From: Allacma fusca
Lineage: Eukaryota > Arthropoda > Collembola > Symphypleona > Sminthuridae
Assembly: GCA_947179485.1 (NCBI GenBank)
Contig: OX359247.1
Span: 43,190,801 to 43,254,800 of the forward strand
DNA length: 64,000 nucleotides
Reading direction: 5' to 3'
Shown piece by piece: positions 20,821-32,892 of the stretch. The position numbers and the translations under genes are program-made. Position 1 is the first letter of the stretch. Each line of letters starts with the position of its first letter. The notes beneath the pieces were generated by a model. The model did no database searches, was not told where the DNA came from, and saw only the letters and a program-made list of their open reading frames with translations.

Positions 20821-23800
20821 CTGTTTTTTTTAAATATTATTGCCCATGATGCGACATTCAATAATCGTTCCCAAAGTGTATTTTCTTCAAACTTTCAACA
20901 CCAGTGAACATGAATTCAAATTTTCAACAACTTCATCACAAAATGTTTCCATGAGTGGGAGGGCCAAGACTTCCTGACGAAAATAATGCTAAAATTGTAT
21001 TCCCAAATTTGAGTACTATAGGATTTCGACATTTCGGATGACATGACTTTAGATTGTAGAACATTTAAATACATTTTCACTTATCTAATATCGACCGAGA
21101 TATACCTTGGAAAACCAAAGTTCTAACAGTTTCTTAATGTACTTTGAAGATTTATTGGCAAATGTGAAATTCATAAACTTTTCGTTTTCTAAAATTTAGA
21201 AATAAAATATTTGACTCTGGCTAGTAGCGCATTTAAAGGGCTTTCAAACAAGCACATTCTGACTGAGAGAAGGCTGTTGTTTCGAATAATTAAGACACCA
21301 GACGCACATATGTGAACCAAGGCTTGTCTGTAAATCCCAAGAAATCACTATCAAAACTCACAAAATCAAAATTAAATTAAAATCACAGTAGAAGTGGGTG
21401 GATAAATTAAAATATATGACCGACGCTGGACATCATTAAAAGCTGATGGCAACACTTCTTACGTCAATAGTTACTGCAGAATAGAATTAACCCTTTCCTC
21501 TTATTTCACAAAATAACTGTAAGGAGCATTCTCTAAAGTTATCTCCTCAGAAAATACGTTAATGTGACAGAAACAAATTATCTCCAAATATTTCTCTTTA
21601 TCATTCTTTCAGAAACTAGAATTGTGCTGGAAAGGAATGTATACCGACACCATTATGTTGAATAAGGATGTGTTCAAAAATTAAAATTGTGTTCAATAGA
21701 AAAGTGTCCAAAACACGATAAAACAATCACAAATAAATTCAAATATCCAGATTTTGAAATTTTGTCATCTCAAATTCAATCTCATTATAGCACAGTAACC
21801 AATCTCCTATACTAGAGTTGTCCACAGTGGTGAAAATATTTTTGAACACATTCCCTACAAACGCAAGCTTGCTTAATTTTTGGCGACGAACAAGAAGAAG
21901 AAAAATATGTTGGGAATTGGTTAGGCTGTTATTTTATTTTCATTCTTGGCTGGTACTTTGAAGTCCTGTTTCTACAGTTGACAGTATTCAATTTTCTAGT
22001 ATCACGAAGTGCTTGTTCAAAAGCAATCAAATTTTCTACACAAGAATCGATTTTTGTCATTACATCTAGAGGTAGATAGCCTTTAATAACTGGTATGGCA
22101 TCATATATGTATGCATTGTGACACTTGTACATATATTCATACTGGTAATACTGTACCTTACATATTCTACCAAATTGTTCAGTATTCTGAGCCAGGAGTA
22201 ATTAAACTCTCAATGATTTTGAAACGAACATTTTGAAGTGAATATCATACACTCCTGAAACATCGATCCAAAGTAGCTATTACAGTGTCTATCCGAAAAT
22301 TAATTATTCTTGAAGTATTGGTAGTTTCAGTATTTTGACTGGATTCTAACTTCGTTAAGTTCTTAAATTTGTGACAGCTTAGTTTGACTAAACCATTGTG
22401 ACGCATACAGCCAGTACTCATTAAAATTTTCAATTATTTCTAAAATTATTAAATTAGAGCATAAATTGTTTTGGTTGAGTATCTGTGAGTATACAAAACG
22501 TTATTGTTTAGATCTAATTGGGGTACTAAAATTTTATAATTACTTTAGGAGGTTAAGTTGACTATCGTCACCTAAGCTCTGAAACATACCACTAGCACGA
22601 TCATTAATTAATGCTCGGCACGGGTAAGTAAAATGAATGGTCTTAAGCTTGAACTTGTATGTATCATTACCCGTAGTCGTCAGTTCCGTGTATCCGGGTG
22701 TACATTTTCGCGCCCGTACCGGCACAACCTAATTCAAAACTCGTAGCTGAAGTGCATTCAAAAATTACACCCATACTTGGGTATCCCATTGTCATATCAA
22801 GTAAAACAAATGTGGGCTTCAAAAATTGAAATCTAACAGATCACTACGTATAGTAATCTGGACAGGAGAGCTCAAAAGGTGCAGCTAGTTAACCCGAAAT
22901 AAGGTGGGAAAAGGTCAAATTTCCCATTTTTGTATGCTTGAAAAATCTTTAAAGAAACAATTTAAAAAAAAAAGGAATTCGATACTTTTCTCTACACCTA
23001 TTTACAGAAATATGAACAACAATGATTTCGTAATGAGGTGGACAGGAATTTCATGATACAAATTATTCTACCATAAGTTAGTATTGACTGATTTCAATAA
23101 TTCTCCCACAGAAAGACCACATAAACAACAGGTGCTTTGAAATGTAATACATTTATAGCAAAATGATGACCAAACAGGTAATATATTTCAGTCTTTCTTT
23201 AGCTCGTACCAATTTTACCATTTTTGATACAACTGGAGCTTATCGACTTGACAAAATATTACCGGCTCAATTCCGAGAAGATAATTGTCTGAAATATGTA
23301 TAGTTATGTAGAAGGCCTAAGAATTTTTTCATTATAGGTAGCACTCGCAAAAACTGAAATATCTTTTATTGGGCTCGCAAATGCCTTCTCCATGGCCCAC
23401 ATAAGGGAATGACTCAGAAAATATTTTATTTCCCCATTTTGTAGCAAATTTTAGTCTAGATTTACTAGAATTTACTTCATTGATCTGGATCAATATTGAG
23501 GTCATAGGTTTCAGGAACGTGAAGCAAAGTTGGTTTTGTTAGAATGTCGAATTCTACATTTTTGGATTGGAATTTTGAACCCTGTGACCTCAAATACTTT
23601 GAGTTACTCCCTTTAGAGGGCTATGAGTTGGTAAATGATTATAGTCACCCCTCTGTACAAGATACATATGTCCGCAAACTTCTCAGGGATACTTCTGTCC
23701 ACAAAGCAAAATACATAATAAAACGCACGAATTCATATTTTAGTAGGTATAAAGTGCTTCATAACTTTAAGACATACCACGTTTTTGTAAAACCTGGGAA

Positions 23801-25150
23801 CGTATGAAAGGAAAAGTGTGAACAATAACGAAAGTGTCAGCGTTAAAGATGTATGGGACAAGTCCTGAAGTATCTGTACAAATGAATAAAGGGAACACAA
23901 TAATGCGGTAAAATAAATTATTCTAAGTGCGGCAGTTCCAGGGTGGGAACTTCATGGGGCTATGACATAAATTTGTGTGTATAACACTACAATAGCTTTC
24001 TAACGATATATACATAGCTATGAATGCGTATTGACAGATACTGTATAGTACGTTTTTATGAGTTATTATTATCGTAAGTCTCATTTATAATGAGTTATAT
24101 GACTTCATCGCTTTAGTGTAACATTGATACTCTAAATTTGTCATCAGCGCGAAAATAATTATGAAAACGTGTGTTTTCCTTATGCTAGGGTTTTGTATAC
24201 CGGCAACGGAATTATCTTAGCACTATTTAAAGAGATCTGCCTCCGAGAGAAATCTTACAAAGGTGCATTTCATATTAAATGCAATATGCAATATGCAAAA
24301 ACTGTCATTACAAGTAAAACAACAACTATTGAAGGTACTCTTACAAACAAGTAAATATAGAGAAAATAAGAGTAATTACATAAACCCGAAATAACCACGC
24401 CCAAATGAACATTTATATTCTAACACATTGAAAGAACTGCATAAATGCAGGGCTGAAGAGTCCAAATATATTTAGCTTGTACCTACAGCTTCTTCTGACA
24501 ACAAACCAAGAGAAAGATTTTGATGAGGCTGGTCAAAGTTTGAAAAATGGTCAAAAGACTTATTGTTGGCCAATATTTAGGTAAACTTCTTACCTCCTAA
24601 ATTTTTCCAAGTGCTATAATTCGGGATTTCAGGGTCCGGTCCGGACCATTCATAGTGGTCCGTCCACGTTTGGTCTGGTCCAGTTCCGCCCTAGATTTTA
24701 ATGATCTCGTCCGGTCTGGTCCGAAAATTGATTAAATATCAGGAATAGACCAGACCAAAGAACCATGCTCATAAAAGCTTGTAAAATAATAATTCATTAT
24801 ATGATTGAACTTTCTGGGTCAAGGTCTATGGTATGGTCTGCTTATAAACGTTTAGACCAGACCAGTTTCATAAAATCTTGATCAGACCAGACCATTACTA
24901 GCTGTACTCTCATATCATACTCATAGATTGTGTACATTTATAGGTATAATAAATATGGACAATTTTACGCAATTATCAGTATGTGTATAATTACGCGTAA
25001 TTACATATTTGCGGTACTTCGCAGCACCCCGGAAGCTACTCTATTTCAAGTATTTATTTAACCCTCACTTAAGTTGTTTTAAAGTGTTGAATCATTGATA
25101 GTGCTCGGAATCGACTCTTTTAATTTTATCGGGGACGGCTGTACTACCCT

Positions 25151-27495
25151 TCTTATTACGAGTTTGCTTTAAGGGAGTAGGCAATTGGGCATGGAAGGAT
25201 TTGTATCCAGTTTTACAATATTGTAACAATTTCATAGTTATTCTTTTCCTGCAGAAAATATAATATTAAAAATAGCATAAAATACTATCTCAAAAGACAA
25301 ATCAGGCTTGAGGAGCCATATATATATATATATAAGTTACGGCAAATAAGGTACAGAAGAGATAAATACATATAACAAGATAACAGCTGTTGAAACCAGC
25401 AAGTATGCGCAGAATAGGATTCGCGAATACCAGTCCTTCGAACGACAGCAACACCAAATTCAGGACGAGTAGTCGTAAATACCACGTAACCAACTGCCCA
25501 GGCAGCGAAATAAAATTACTCCTCTATTAGAGTAGAGAGAGAGACTTTATTGACACTGCTTCTCAACAGATGGGCTCAGTATTCAATTTATGTATACTGT
25601 GTACACTTTAAATAATTATTCATAAATATCGTACAGTATTTCTCGCATCTCATATCATATCTACAAATCAGTGCGCTATTTTTTTCAAACTAAAGATAAG
25701 GACTCTTCTATAATTTTTCCTGGTATAGTAAATTATTTTAAAAAACAATAACAAAATACTAAAGTATGACAAAAGAACTGAAAATTTCCATTCATTTTTG
25801 AAATGATTCATTCTGATATAGTTGCAAGGGAATTTATATGATAGCCAATTTACTAAAATACTTTAAAACAATACCAAAAGTATTTCCTATTACCTACAAA
25901 TATTTAAACTAGATGTAAATACCAGTCAACGAGTGCAGTTATTCCAACACAGAAAAGTCTTGTAACAATCATGTAATTACAGCTAGCTACATGTACATGT
26001 ATGTAGGTAAATATCGTGAATGCAATAATTTCTGAAATAGACGCGGTTTAGAAAATCGGTTACCAAAGTTTACACCGCTGTGGTTTGAAATGATGCCATC
26101 ATAAAATGATTGGTAGACAAATAAAAGGAGTTGTTAAACACATAACGCTCCTAACGTATACTGTAACTTTTGTTTTATAGGCTCACAATCAGAAAAGCTC
26201 CAACCTTCAGGAGATGACTATCAGTGTTGACATTGTTTCGTCTCCCTTTTCCTCATCTTAATTCTCTGCACTGGTTCTCTGCACAAGACCATTTTACAAT
26301 CACGTATGTACACCTTGACCAGAGCCCTTTCTGGAGGGTGAGTCGTCACTGCAGTAGGAATTAGCACTCTTAAAATTTTGATACTTGGCAACTCAAATTG
26401 GTAGCTTAAATACATTGTTACAAGTTTCATACTCGTTTTCTAAAATGAACAATATAATTAATATGTAACTTCCAATTTATGAAAATTGTTGCGGTTGTTA
26501 ATCTGTTAAAGACGAGAATGTTTAAATCCATCACACGTCAACACATTTTATGTTAACAAATGAAACGGTATTTTTGTACCTTCGCAATAACCTACATTCT
26601 AGATTTTGTAGTTGAAAATTTCAATCTAGCCCGATGCCAGCACTAAACTCACCAGCAGCAGGGTACTAAAGGGTTAATATTCTCTGTATATAATAATATC
26701 AATTTCTTTCAGTTGATACTTACTATGAACTCGAACATCTGACATTGCCCAATATAATTTGAATTTCATGACGGAAATTATAAGAATAAGTATTCCTCTG
26801 AGTACTATACTGTGCCGCTTTGGATCGCTTGCCAGTGTAGTAGCCTGCCAGCCATGACAGCAGTATTTTACCTGTTTCGTGTAAGTAATTATATATACTC
26901 AACGCTTTTAAATAACTACAGTTTTTAAGCCTTAATGTTTGTATTACTGTAATAATGGTTATTTACAATTGGTTAGCATTGGGCTCCACTGGTCAAATAT
27001 GTTTAAGTGTACGGGTTTTTGGAGAATACTCGTATGAATTCCGGAGTGCAGACAGAATATTCTAAAATCCAAACTTATCCCTCATATATATGTAAATCCT
27101 TAGATTTATCCCATCAAGACAACCTCAGTCGAAACAAAAAGACAATAATTTCCATTTACCCCCAAATTGCAATCTCAGTAATTATTCAAAATACAACCTT
27201 TTGTTGCATCTTAGACAGTGGATATTGAGGTTGAACCCAAATCACAAAAGAAAGACAGAGTCCAATATCAATCAAAACAACAAGAACTGTATTTGTACGT
27301 TACTGACAAGCAATATATATTGTCATGATTTGATGCAACACGAATGTAAGTCCCTCCACGTGGCACAAGTGCTTAATTCTTCCCCTTTGTATAACTTGCA
27401 TTAATGTCTCCAGCCTTAAAACATTTATCAAGCCACGAGCTTCTTCCAAATCAAATCGGAATCAGTGTCAGGGAAATTTCAGTGCGACTTACAAC
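25151..27495. other. Intergenic region upstream of receptor 2
   Basis: AT-rich with (TA)n near 25319-25333 and only short ORFs without recognisable domains. One 69-codon frame on the minus strand (26221-26430) is basic and might be an exon, but I found no supporting partner exons. Confidence 0.4.
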
Positions 27496-29385
27496 ATGAA
27501 TACCAAATCCAGTGTTAAAGTTTTACTAACGTCGGTATTCCGTGTTATTGCACTGCATTTATTTTTCCCCTCCGTGCTGGCCCACAGTTGGTCGGATTTA
27601 GGAATTTTGAAACTTGCTAACTCCCAGTGTTTCACAAATATTATATTCGATTCGAGGTCTTATTCTGCGTTCATAGGAGAAATTAGTGAAGCCATGCTAA
27701 CGGCAAGAACACCAGCTACTATTTACTCGACAGGTCACTTTCAAAGTCTCACAACAAAAGTAATTGCCAGTCATCATTACCATCTGCAGTTCCAGTTGCA
27801 TTGCAGAGCACTGATAATATATCATGAAGACCTTGCTTCCGTTTTGAAGCTACTCAGACCCAGGATATTTCGAAATATGCATCTAATTCTGCTGGAAAAT
27901 CCCACCCAAGATATGAAATCCGAGGATTCAAAACCTGCCTTCCAGCTCCGAAAAACATACATCTTTATTAAGGTTTTGAAAGTGGAAGAAAACTTCGCCA
28001 GTAGAGCTTCAGACCGCTCCGATATGAGAATGGGGATTGAGGCTAAGAAAGATACGGATGCGCTTCGTGGTAAAAATTTGCGGGCATCTTTCTTTAATTT
28101 GCAACCCCAATTTTACGTCCACAACGGTAAGACTGAAGGTAGTTCATACAATATTATAGCAAAGTCAGCCAATAATTTCAATTTCACATTCACCGTTACA
28201 ATGGCAGTTCCCAAAAGAAGGCAGTTGCCAGATGGGACTTACACTGGCTTTGACTATGATGTAGCCAACGATAGGGTTGACATGCTCGTTGTATTTACGG
28301 AAGCATTCCTTCATAGTTCCGATTTGGAAGCCACAACTTACTACAACACAGTGTCCATTAAATTTTTCACATCTCTACCACAAGCTGTATTGGACTGGAA
28401 GGCCATCATCTATCCCCTCAAGGCCTCAACTTGGGCCGGTATATTTGGTTCTGGGCTCATTATTTGTGTAATTATTTACATGAAGTTGAAGCTAACATCG
28501 GAGCATTTGAATGAGTATGCGGTGTACATATCGTTGGAAATTTATTTCCTTCCCCTTGTTGGAGAGTCCCCGAAGATCCCAAAATCCATTCGTAGTATCT
28601 CAATGTTGTGGATAATTGCTTGCTTCCTATTCTTGAATTTCTACGAGATGAATCTCCTGTCATACCTCACGTACCATGAAAAAGAGGTTGTTCCGAGGGA
28701 CTTCCATGAACTTGTGAAAAGGAACGACTACAAAGTGAACATTTTTGAAATGCATGGAGGTCCAATGGAGCAATTTTTTACCACTACAGCAAGTGCCGAC
28801 ATGCTAGCTATTAAAAGACGTTATAAGGCCGTTCCAAATTGGATGAAATGTATCATTGACGCCGTAACAAATAGGAAGCAAGTATGCATTGGGGAAGACT
28901 TCATTGGAGAAAGTTTCCTTCAGGCCAATGCTACTGTCCATGAGCAATTTCACCCAGGCTTCATCTCTAGGTCCACTCCTTACACAATCTTCACGAGTGC
29001 GATTCTCCTTAAAAATTCCCCGTTCTTGGATGGAATTAATGGTATCATCGGATGGCTCCGGGACACTGGTCACTACTTTCACTGGAAAACGGAGGTTGAG
29101 GTTGTTATTAAGCACAATGGGAAAAATTGGATGCAGACCCAAAAACATACAAAAGCATTTAGGGATATTTTTAGTAAATTTCAGGTAACTAAAGAATTGA
29201 GTGTCTCACCTTTCCAAGTAAGAAATTTCATTGCTCCCTTTGGGTGCTTACTAGGGGGTGTTTTCTTGGGGTTGATTATATTCTTCTGGGAACTTTCGGT
29301 GTTAACTAAGAAACAAAAATGGGCTCATTCTGTTACGATTCAGCATTTAAATCCACAATTAAAAACAAAACTATCTAATTTCTAG
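27496..29385 (+). CDS. Ionotropic receptor (divergent iGluR-like channel), intronless paralogue
   Basis: A 629-residue protein, clearly paralogous to the receptor at 6300-8318 along its length. Shared blocks include the D-W-[KQ]-A-I-I-Y-P-L run before TM1, the NLLSYLTY end of TM2, the GGPMEQFF and C-I-G-[WE]-D-F blocks of S2, the GWLRDTGH-type block and K-[NS]-W-M-Q-T-Q. Approximate layout: signal peptide 8-29, N-terminal domain 30-190, S1 195-303, TM1 311-330, pore loop 345-362, TM2 367-393, S2 395-570, TM3 578-598. The predicted role is a ligand-gated cation channel in chemosensory cells with an unknown ligand. A potential N-glycosylation site (N-A-T before V) is conserved between the pair. 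Single exon. An AATAAA at 29836-29841 is a good candidate polyadenylation signal. TCAGTG-type initiator words occur about 30 bp before the ATG. Confidence 0.92.
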   Translation: MNTKSSVKVLLTSVFRVIALHLFFPSVLAHSWSDLGILKLANSQCFTNIIFDSRSYSAFIGEISEAMLTARTPATIYSTGHFQSLTTKVIASHHYHLQFQLHCRALIIYHEDLASVLKLLRPRIFRNMHLILLENPTQDMKSEDSKPAFQLRKTYIFIKVLKVEENFASRASDRSDMRMGIEAKKDTDALRGKNLRASFFNLQPQFYVHNGKTEGSSYNIIAKSANNFNFTFTVTMAVPKRRQLPDGTYTGFDYDVANDRVDMLVVFTEAFLHSSDLEATTYYNTVSIKFFTSLPQAVLDWKAIIYPLKASTWAGIFGSGLIICVIIYMKLKLTSEHLNEYAVYISLEIYFLPLVGESPKIPKSIRSISMLWIIACFLFLNFYEMNLLSYLTYHEKEVVPRDFHELVKRNDYKVNIFEMHGGPMEQFFTTTASADMLAIKRRYKAVPNWMKCIIDAVTNRKQVCIGEDFIGESFLQANATVHEQFHPGFISRSTPYTIFTSAILLKNSPFLDGINGIIGWLRDTGHYFHWKTEVEVVIKHNGKNWMQTQKHTKAFRDIFSKFQVTKELSVSPFQVRNFIAPFGCLLGGVFLGLIIFFWELSVLTKKQKWAHSVTIQHLNPQLKTKLSNF

Positions 29386-30583
29386 GAATTGAGAAACTAG
29401 TAATGGCCTGGTGAGGAAATAGGATTTATTGGAATTGTAGTATAGTCGCATGTAATAGGCACATTCAGTGTATCTTAATGCAATAATAATTGTAAGTTTT
29501 AAATATTGTAATCAATTTGAGGGCTTAGAACAAATAGACTACTAACTCGGATTTCCATGTATGGAATCTATAATAATTATCCATCTGTTTATATATGTAC
29601 ATATCGTTTGCTAAATTCTAATAAGTACCATTTTTAATAGAGATCCCATATAAAAACTATGGGGTACGAAATGAAAATGGTAACTTTTACAATGTAGCCA
29701 ATGATATGCATTATTACCAAATAACATCAAGAATCCCGACAAAGTCCACTTGTGATCATTTTATGTCATACTTCAATATACTTCTAATGTAAAAGAAACA
29801 TATGTGCTTTATAAATATATTTTGAGCGTATTGAAAATAAAATCGTATTTCTAGCTGGACGAATTGTGTTTTATTCAATGGGCTGACGTAATGCGCCGAA
29901 TATAAAATATTTGATAGTCAAATTATTCTTAAGCAGTATATGAACTCTTATTAAAACTGTTATGCAAACACCGAAAAAAATAAAATAAAACACGGTGATC
30001 AGCATGGAAGGAGTCATGCTTTATCATAATTTGAATGAATACAATTTTACGTATCTTTAACTAGGGAAGGCTTGTTTGTTATTTTTATGATTGTGCAAAA
30101 AAGAAGCAGAGATCTAACAATAAGAACCAAATCAGTAGCTCAATTATAGACAATATTTTCCTCCTACGTGTGCAATTCTGAATGTAAATCTTGGAATTGA
30201 CATTGTACTAAAGATAAATATTAATTAATACAGTAACGAGTACTATCTGGAAGGTTCATAAAATTGAATGTAAGCATGTGTAAAGGCTTCTATTGTCACT
30301 GTGGTTTTCAACGAAAGTAGCCAAACTTGACTGAGCATAAGACAAATACTTATGTACGCAAGTGCTCCCATACTATGTTTTAGTGTGACACCTTATTATT
30401 AATATCTATTGTACCGGTGGTTGCCACTCTAGGTTTTACAGCTATTAATATTATTGTGTTTATTGGCACTCTTGCCCTATTATAAATATCAATCTAATTT
30501 CAGTTCCAGTGGTCATTTGGTATCATTTAAGCGTCTGTTAATATTTTGGCTCTTAGCAATATATTACTCAAGAATCATAAATC
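29386..30583. other. 3' flank of receptor 2 and upstream region of the hydrolase gene
   Basis: Includes the receptor 3' UTR to about 29870. The remainder holds no gene or mobile element that I can support. The hydrolase promoter must lie within it, but no clear core promoter word is visible. Confidence 0.4.
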
Positions 30584-32817
30584 ATGTACCAAATTTTGCT
30601 AAAGAGATGTTTGTTGCTCGCTTCCCTCGCAACTTTGAGTTTAACTCACAGTCAGAAACAAATCCTCAATAATTTAGGTAACATTATTTTTTACTAGTGG
30701 TTTTGACTCCTTTATATTTGTTTTAATTACTTAACATGTATTTAAATTTAATGTCCGAGTTCAAACAGTTGAAATACCTACTCGTTATTTTTTACTAGCG
30801 GGTTTGACTCCTTTATATTTGTTTTAATTATTTAACCAGTTGAAATACCTACTAGTTGTTAGGGTGACGTCCTATTAATTGTATCATAAACGAATAAGTT
30901 TGGAGATAATTATTTCTATTATATAAGTTGACCTCAATGTGTGCATATTTTCAGGGCCCCTTAATGTAGACCCTTCACCACTCTTCATTTCAGGATTTTC
31001 TTCCGGAGGAAACATGGCACAGCAAATGCAAGTTGCGTATTCCTCATGTTTCAGGGGATCCGCAGCTTTTGCATCAGGTAAACATTTTTGTTCCCTAAAA
31101 ATTTAAGTAAGCTTCGTTGAAATAACCATTATTTGTATTCTTCTATTACTGCATTTGCATTAGTGGTTAAATATTTCCTGACAAGCTAATCATTCTACAA
31201 TAATTTTAATTTAGTTATTATTTATTACTAAGTTCCTTACCATTGTGGGGTCGATAACTACATCAACTACCGCGTTTTGTGTAACCTGGGTTTCCGGAAG
31301 GTTAGCGACTTTGTGCGGGATGCCCGGAAGTTTCAACGTGAAGGGAAAATTGATTCACTTTCAAACCTGAGAAATCAACGCCATTACCACTATGTGCCTC
31401 AGTATGATACCTTGGTTGCATTTAGTAAGACTCACCTATAGTAATTCCAGCGTGTATATGTATATATAATATTCTCACTTAAAAATATTTTTAAGTCATA
31501 CTTTTTTATGCCACCAATTTAAAAATCTAATATTTTGACAAGATACACGGACTCGGACTAACACGGGAGAATTTTTCAAAGCCGTGGGAATGAATTCTAA
31601 AAATATTGAAATTGTGATTGGAAATAAATCGGATCACTGGATGGTATTTTAAGAAATGCATTAAAATAAATTAAATAAAGAAAACAAATGTTCAATATAA
31701 TACACTTCATCAGAAATAAAATTCCTGACCAGACAGTTAAAAATGTTTTGATATAAATGTACAGCCAACAGATAACACAAAGTTACCCAGGTGTACTAAA
31801 TCGGTCGTTTGGAATGCGTTTTCCAAAACTACAGGAGTGTCTTTTTGCCAGTACAAAGGTGCATTAGAGGGCCTTCGATTCTTATATAAAGATCAAGCAT
31901 CCCTATCTAGCCCTGACGGTAACTTCTGGATTACTTTTATGTCTTTGAAAATGCATAGCGTTTATAAACATGTACGTACAGGTGTATAATACATAAGATA
32001 CTTTTTGCAGCCACAACAATACTTCAACCACTACGGGAATTCAGTCAATCAAAATTTCTTGCTGCGGATGATGCAAAATTTTTAGATCCAAGGGGATACT
32101 TGTACATTCCCTCTAATTGTGTTAATGGTGCGAAGAGGTGTAAGTTCCACGTAGCAATGCATGGATGCAGAGGGTCTAGGTACGGGCTGTGTGGATCAGC
32201 AATAGTTTATGACTTAACTATATAGTTGTTAGTTGACAGCCTCACAATCAGTTTATTAACTATGAATTACAGTACTCAGTCACAAAAAGAGGCATTTTTC
32301 GTATATAATTTAGATAATTGATGTTATACTTTTAAAAATGCATCTTTTTAGAGTGATTTACTCACATGCTAAAGACACCTACTGTATTTTATTGCATTAT
32401 AGACATTGAGGTCTTGCATTATGACTGAATTGTTCAGAGTTAAATTTTTTAATATTTAGGAGTGCTGTAGGGTCTGCCTTTGTAAAAGAAAGTGGGTATT
32501 TGGAAGTAGCTGAAAAAAACGACATTGTCATGATCTTTCCACAGTCAATTCCATTTAAAGGAAATCCAGACGGTTGTTGGGACTGTTTTGATGCTTCTGG
32601 ACCTGATGCTGGTATGGATAGACGACTTCATCAAGAATAATTTTATTGATATTTGATCACACTGTCTTACGTGTTATGCTTTCAATCAAAAAATGTTAGT
32701 TTATTCGAACATGTGTTCTGTTGATTTGTTTTTTTCGTAGCCACAAAAACCGGAAAACAAATGAGGGCGTTGATGAGCATGATAAAAGCCGTTACAGAAA
32801 TACGAGGTTGCCTTTAA
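30584..32817 (+). CDS. Secreted poly(3-hydroxybutyrate) depolymerase-like hydrolase, 8 exons
   Basis: Exons by GT-AG splicing with consistent phases: 30584-30677, 30955-31077, 31233-31424, 31543-31643, 31765-31918, 32011-32179, 32460-32611, 32741-32817. They total 1062 nt, or 353 residues. Residues 1-23 form a signal peptide with a Leu-rich core (LLLASLATLSL). The lipase box G-F-S-S-G gives catalytic Ser47. Downstream lie V-P-Y-H-C, a G-K-I-D-S-L-S-N-L motif followed by Q-Y-D-T-L-V carrying the likely Asp, then a D-H-W-M carrying the likely His. The C-terminal half has G-Y-L-Y-I-P-S-N-C, H-V-A-M-H-G-C and N-P-D-G-C-W-D, all typical of the PHB-depolymerase esterase family (alpha/beta hydrolases cutting short-chain polyester or ester bonds). 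Length and motif order match a complete enzyme. An AATAAA follows at 32887-32892. Bacteria and fungi are the usual holders of this family; the introns and signal peptide argue for a resident gene. The substrate in this animal is unknown. Confidence 0.87.
30684..30862. repeat. Tandem duplication in intron 1 of the hydrolase gene
   Basis: A unit of about 101 bp (beginning TTATTTTTTACTAG and containing TTTGACTCCTTTATATTTG) is repeated immediately downstream. The second copy lacks an internal segment of about 33 bp. It lies wholly between exons 1 and 2, so it does not affect the coding sequence. Confidence 0.75.
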
Positions 32818-32892
32818 TGAGCTGGAAGTTTCCATTCTTCCTGGGATTCTATTTAATGTTATGTTACGTCCTTCAAATTCAAATACAATAAA

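Larger units (their letters stand above)
18422..25150. repeat. Large non-coding repeat, copy 1
   Basis: This stretch aligns by eye, with many substitutions and indels, to 40005-40936 plus 52535-57223. Matching landmarks include the TTCAAATTATTCCCCTGACA block (18448 and 40028), the CTTCGGTGGTCTTCA block (19927 and 52580), the AATGTCGAATTCTACAT block (23541 and 55623) and the closing CCCGGAAGCTACTC block (25029 and 57105). ORFs in one copy are broken in the other, so it looks non-coding. A GGTCTGGTC/GACCAGACC-dense patch lies at about 24640-24900 and is shared by both copies. The family is unknown. Confidence 0.7.

Noticed and set aside
23544..23807. 87-codon plus-strand ORF in repeat copy 1
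   Set aside because: The homologous stretch of copy 2 (about 55628-55870) has an in-frame stop after nine codons and a different frame later, so it is not conserved as coding.
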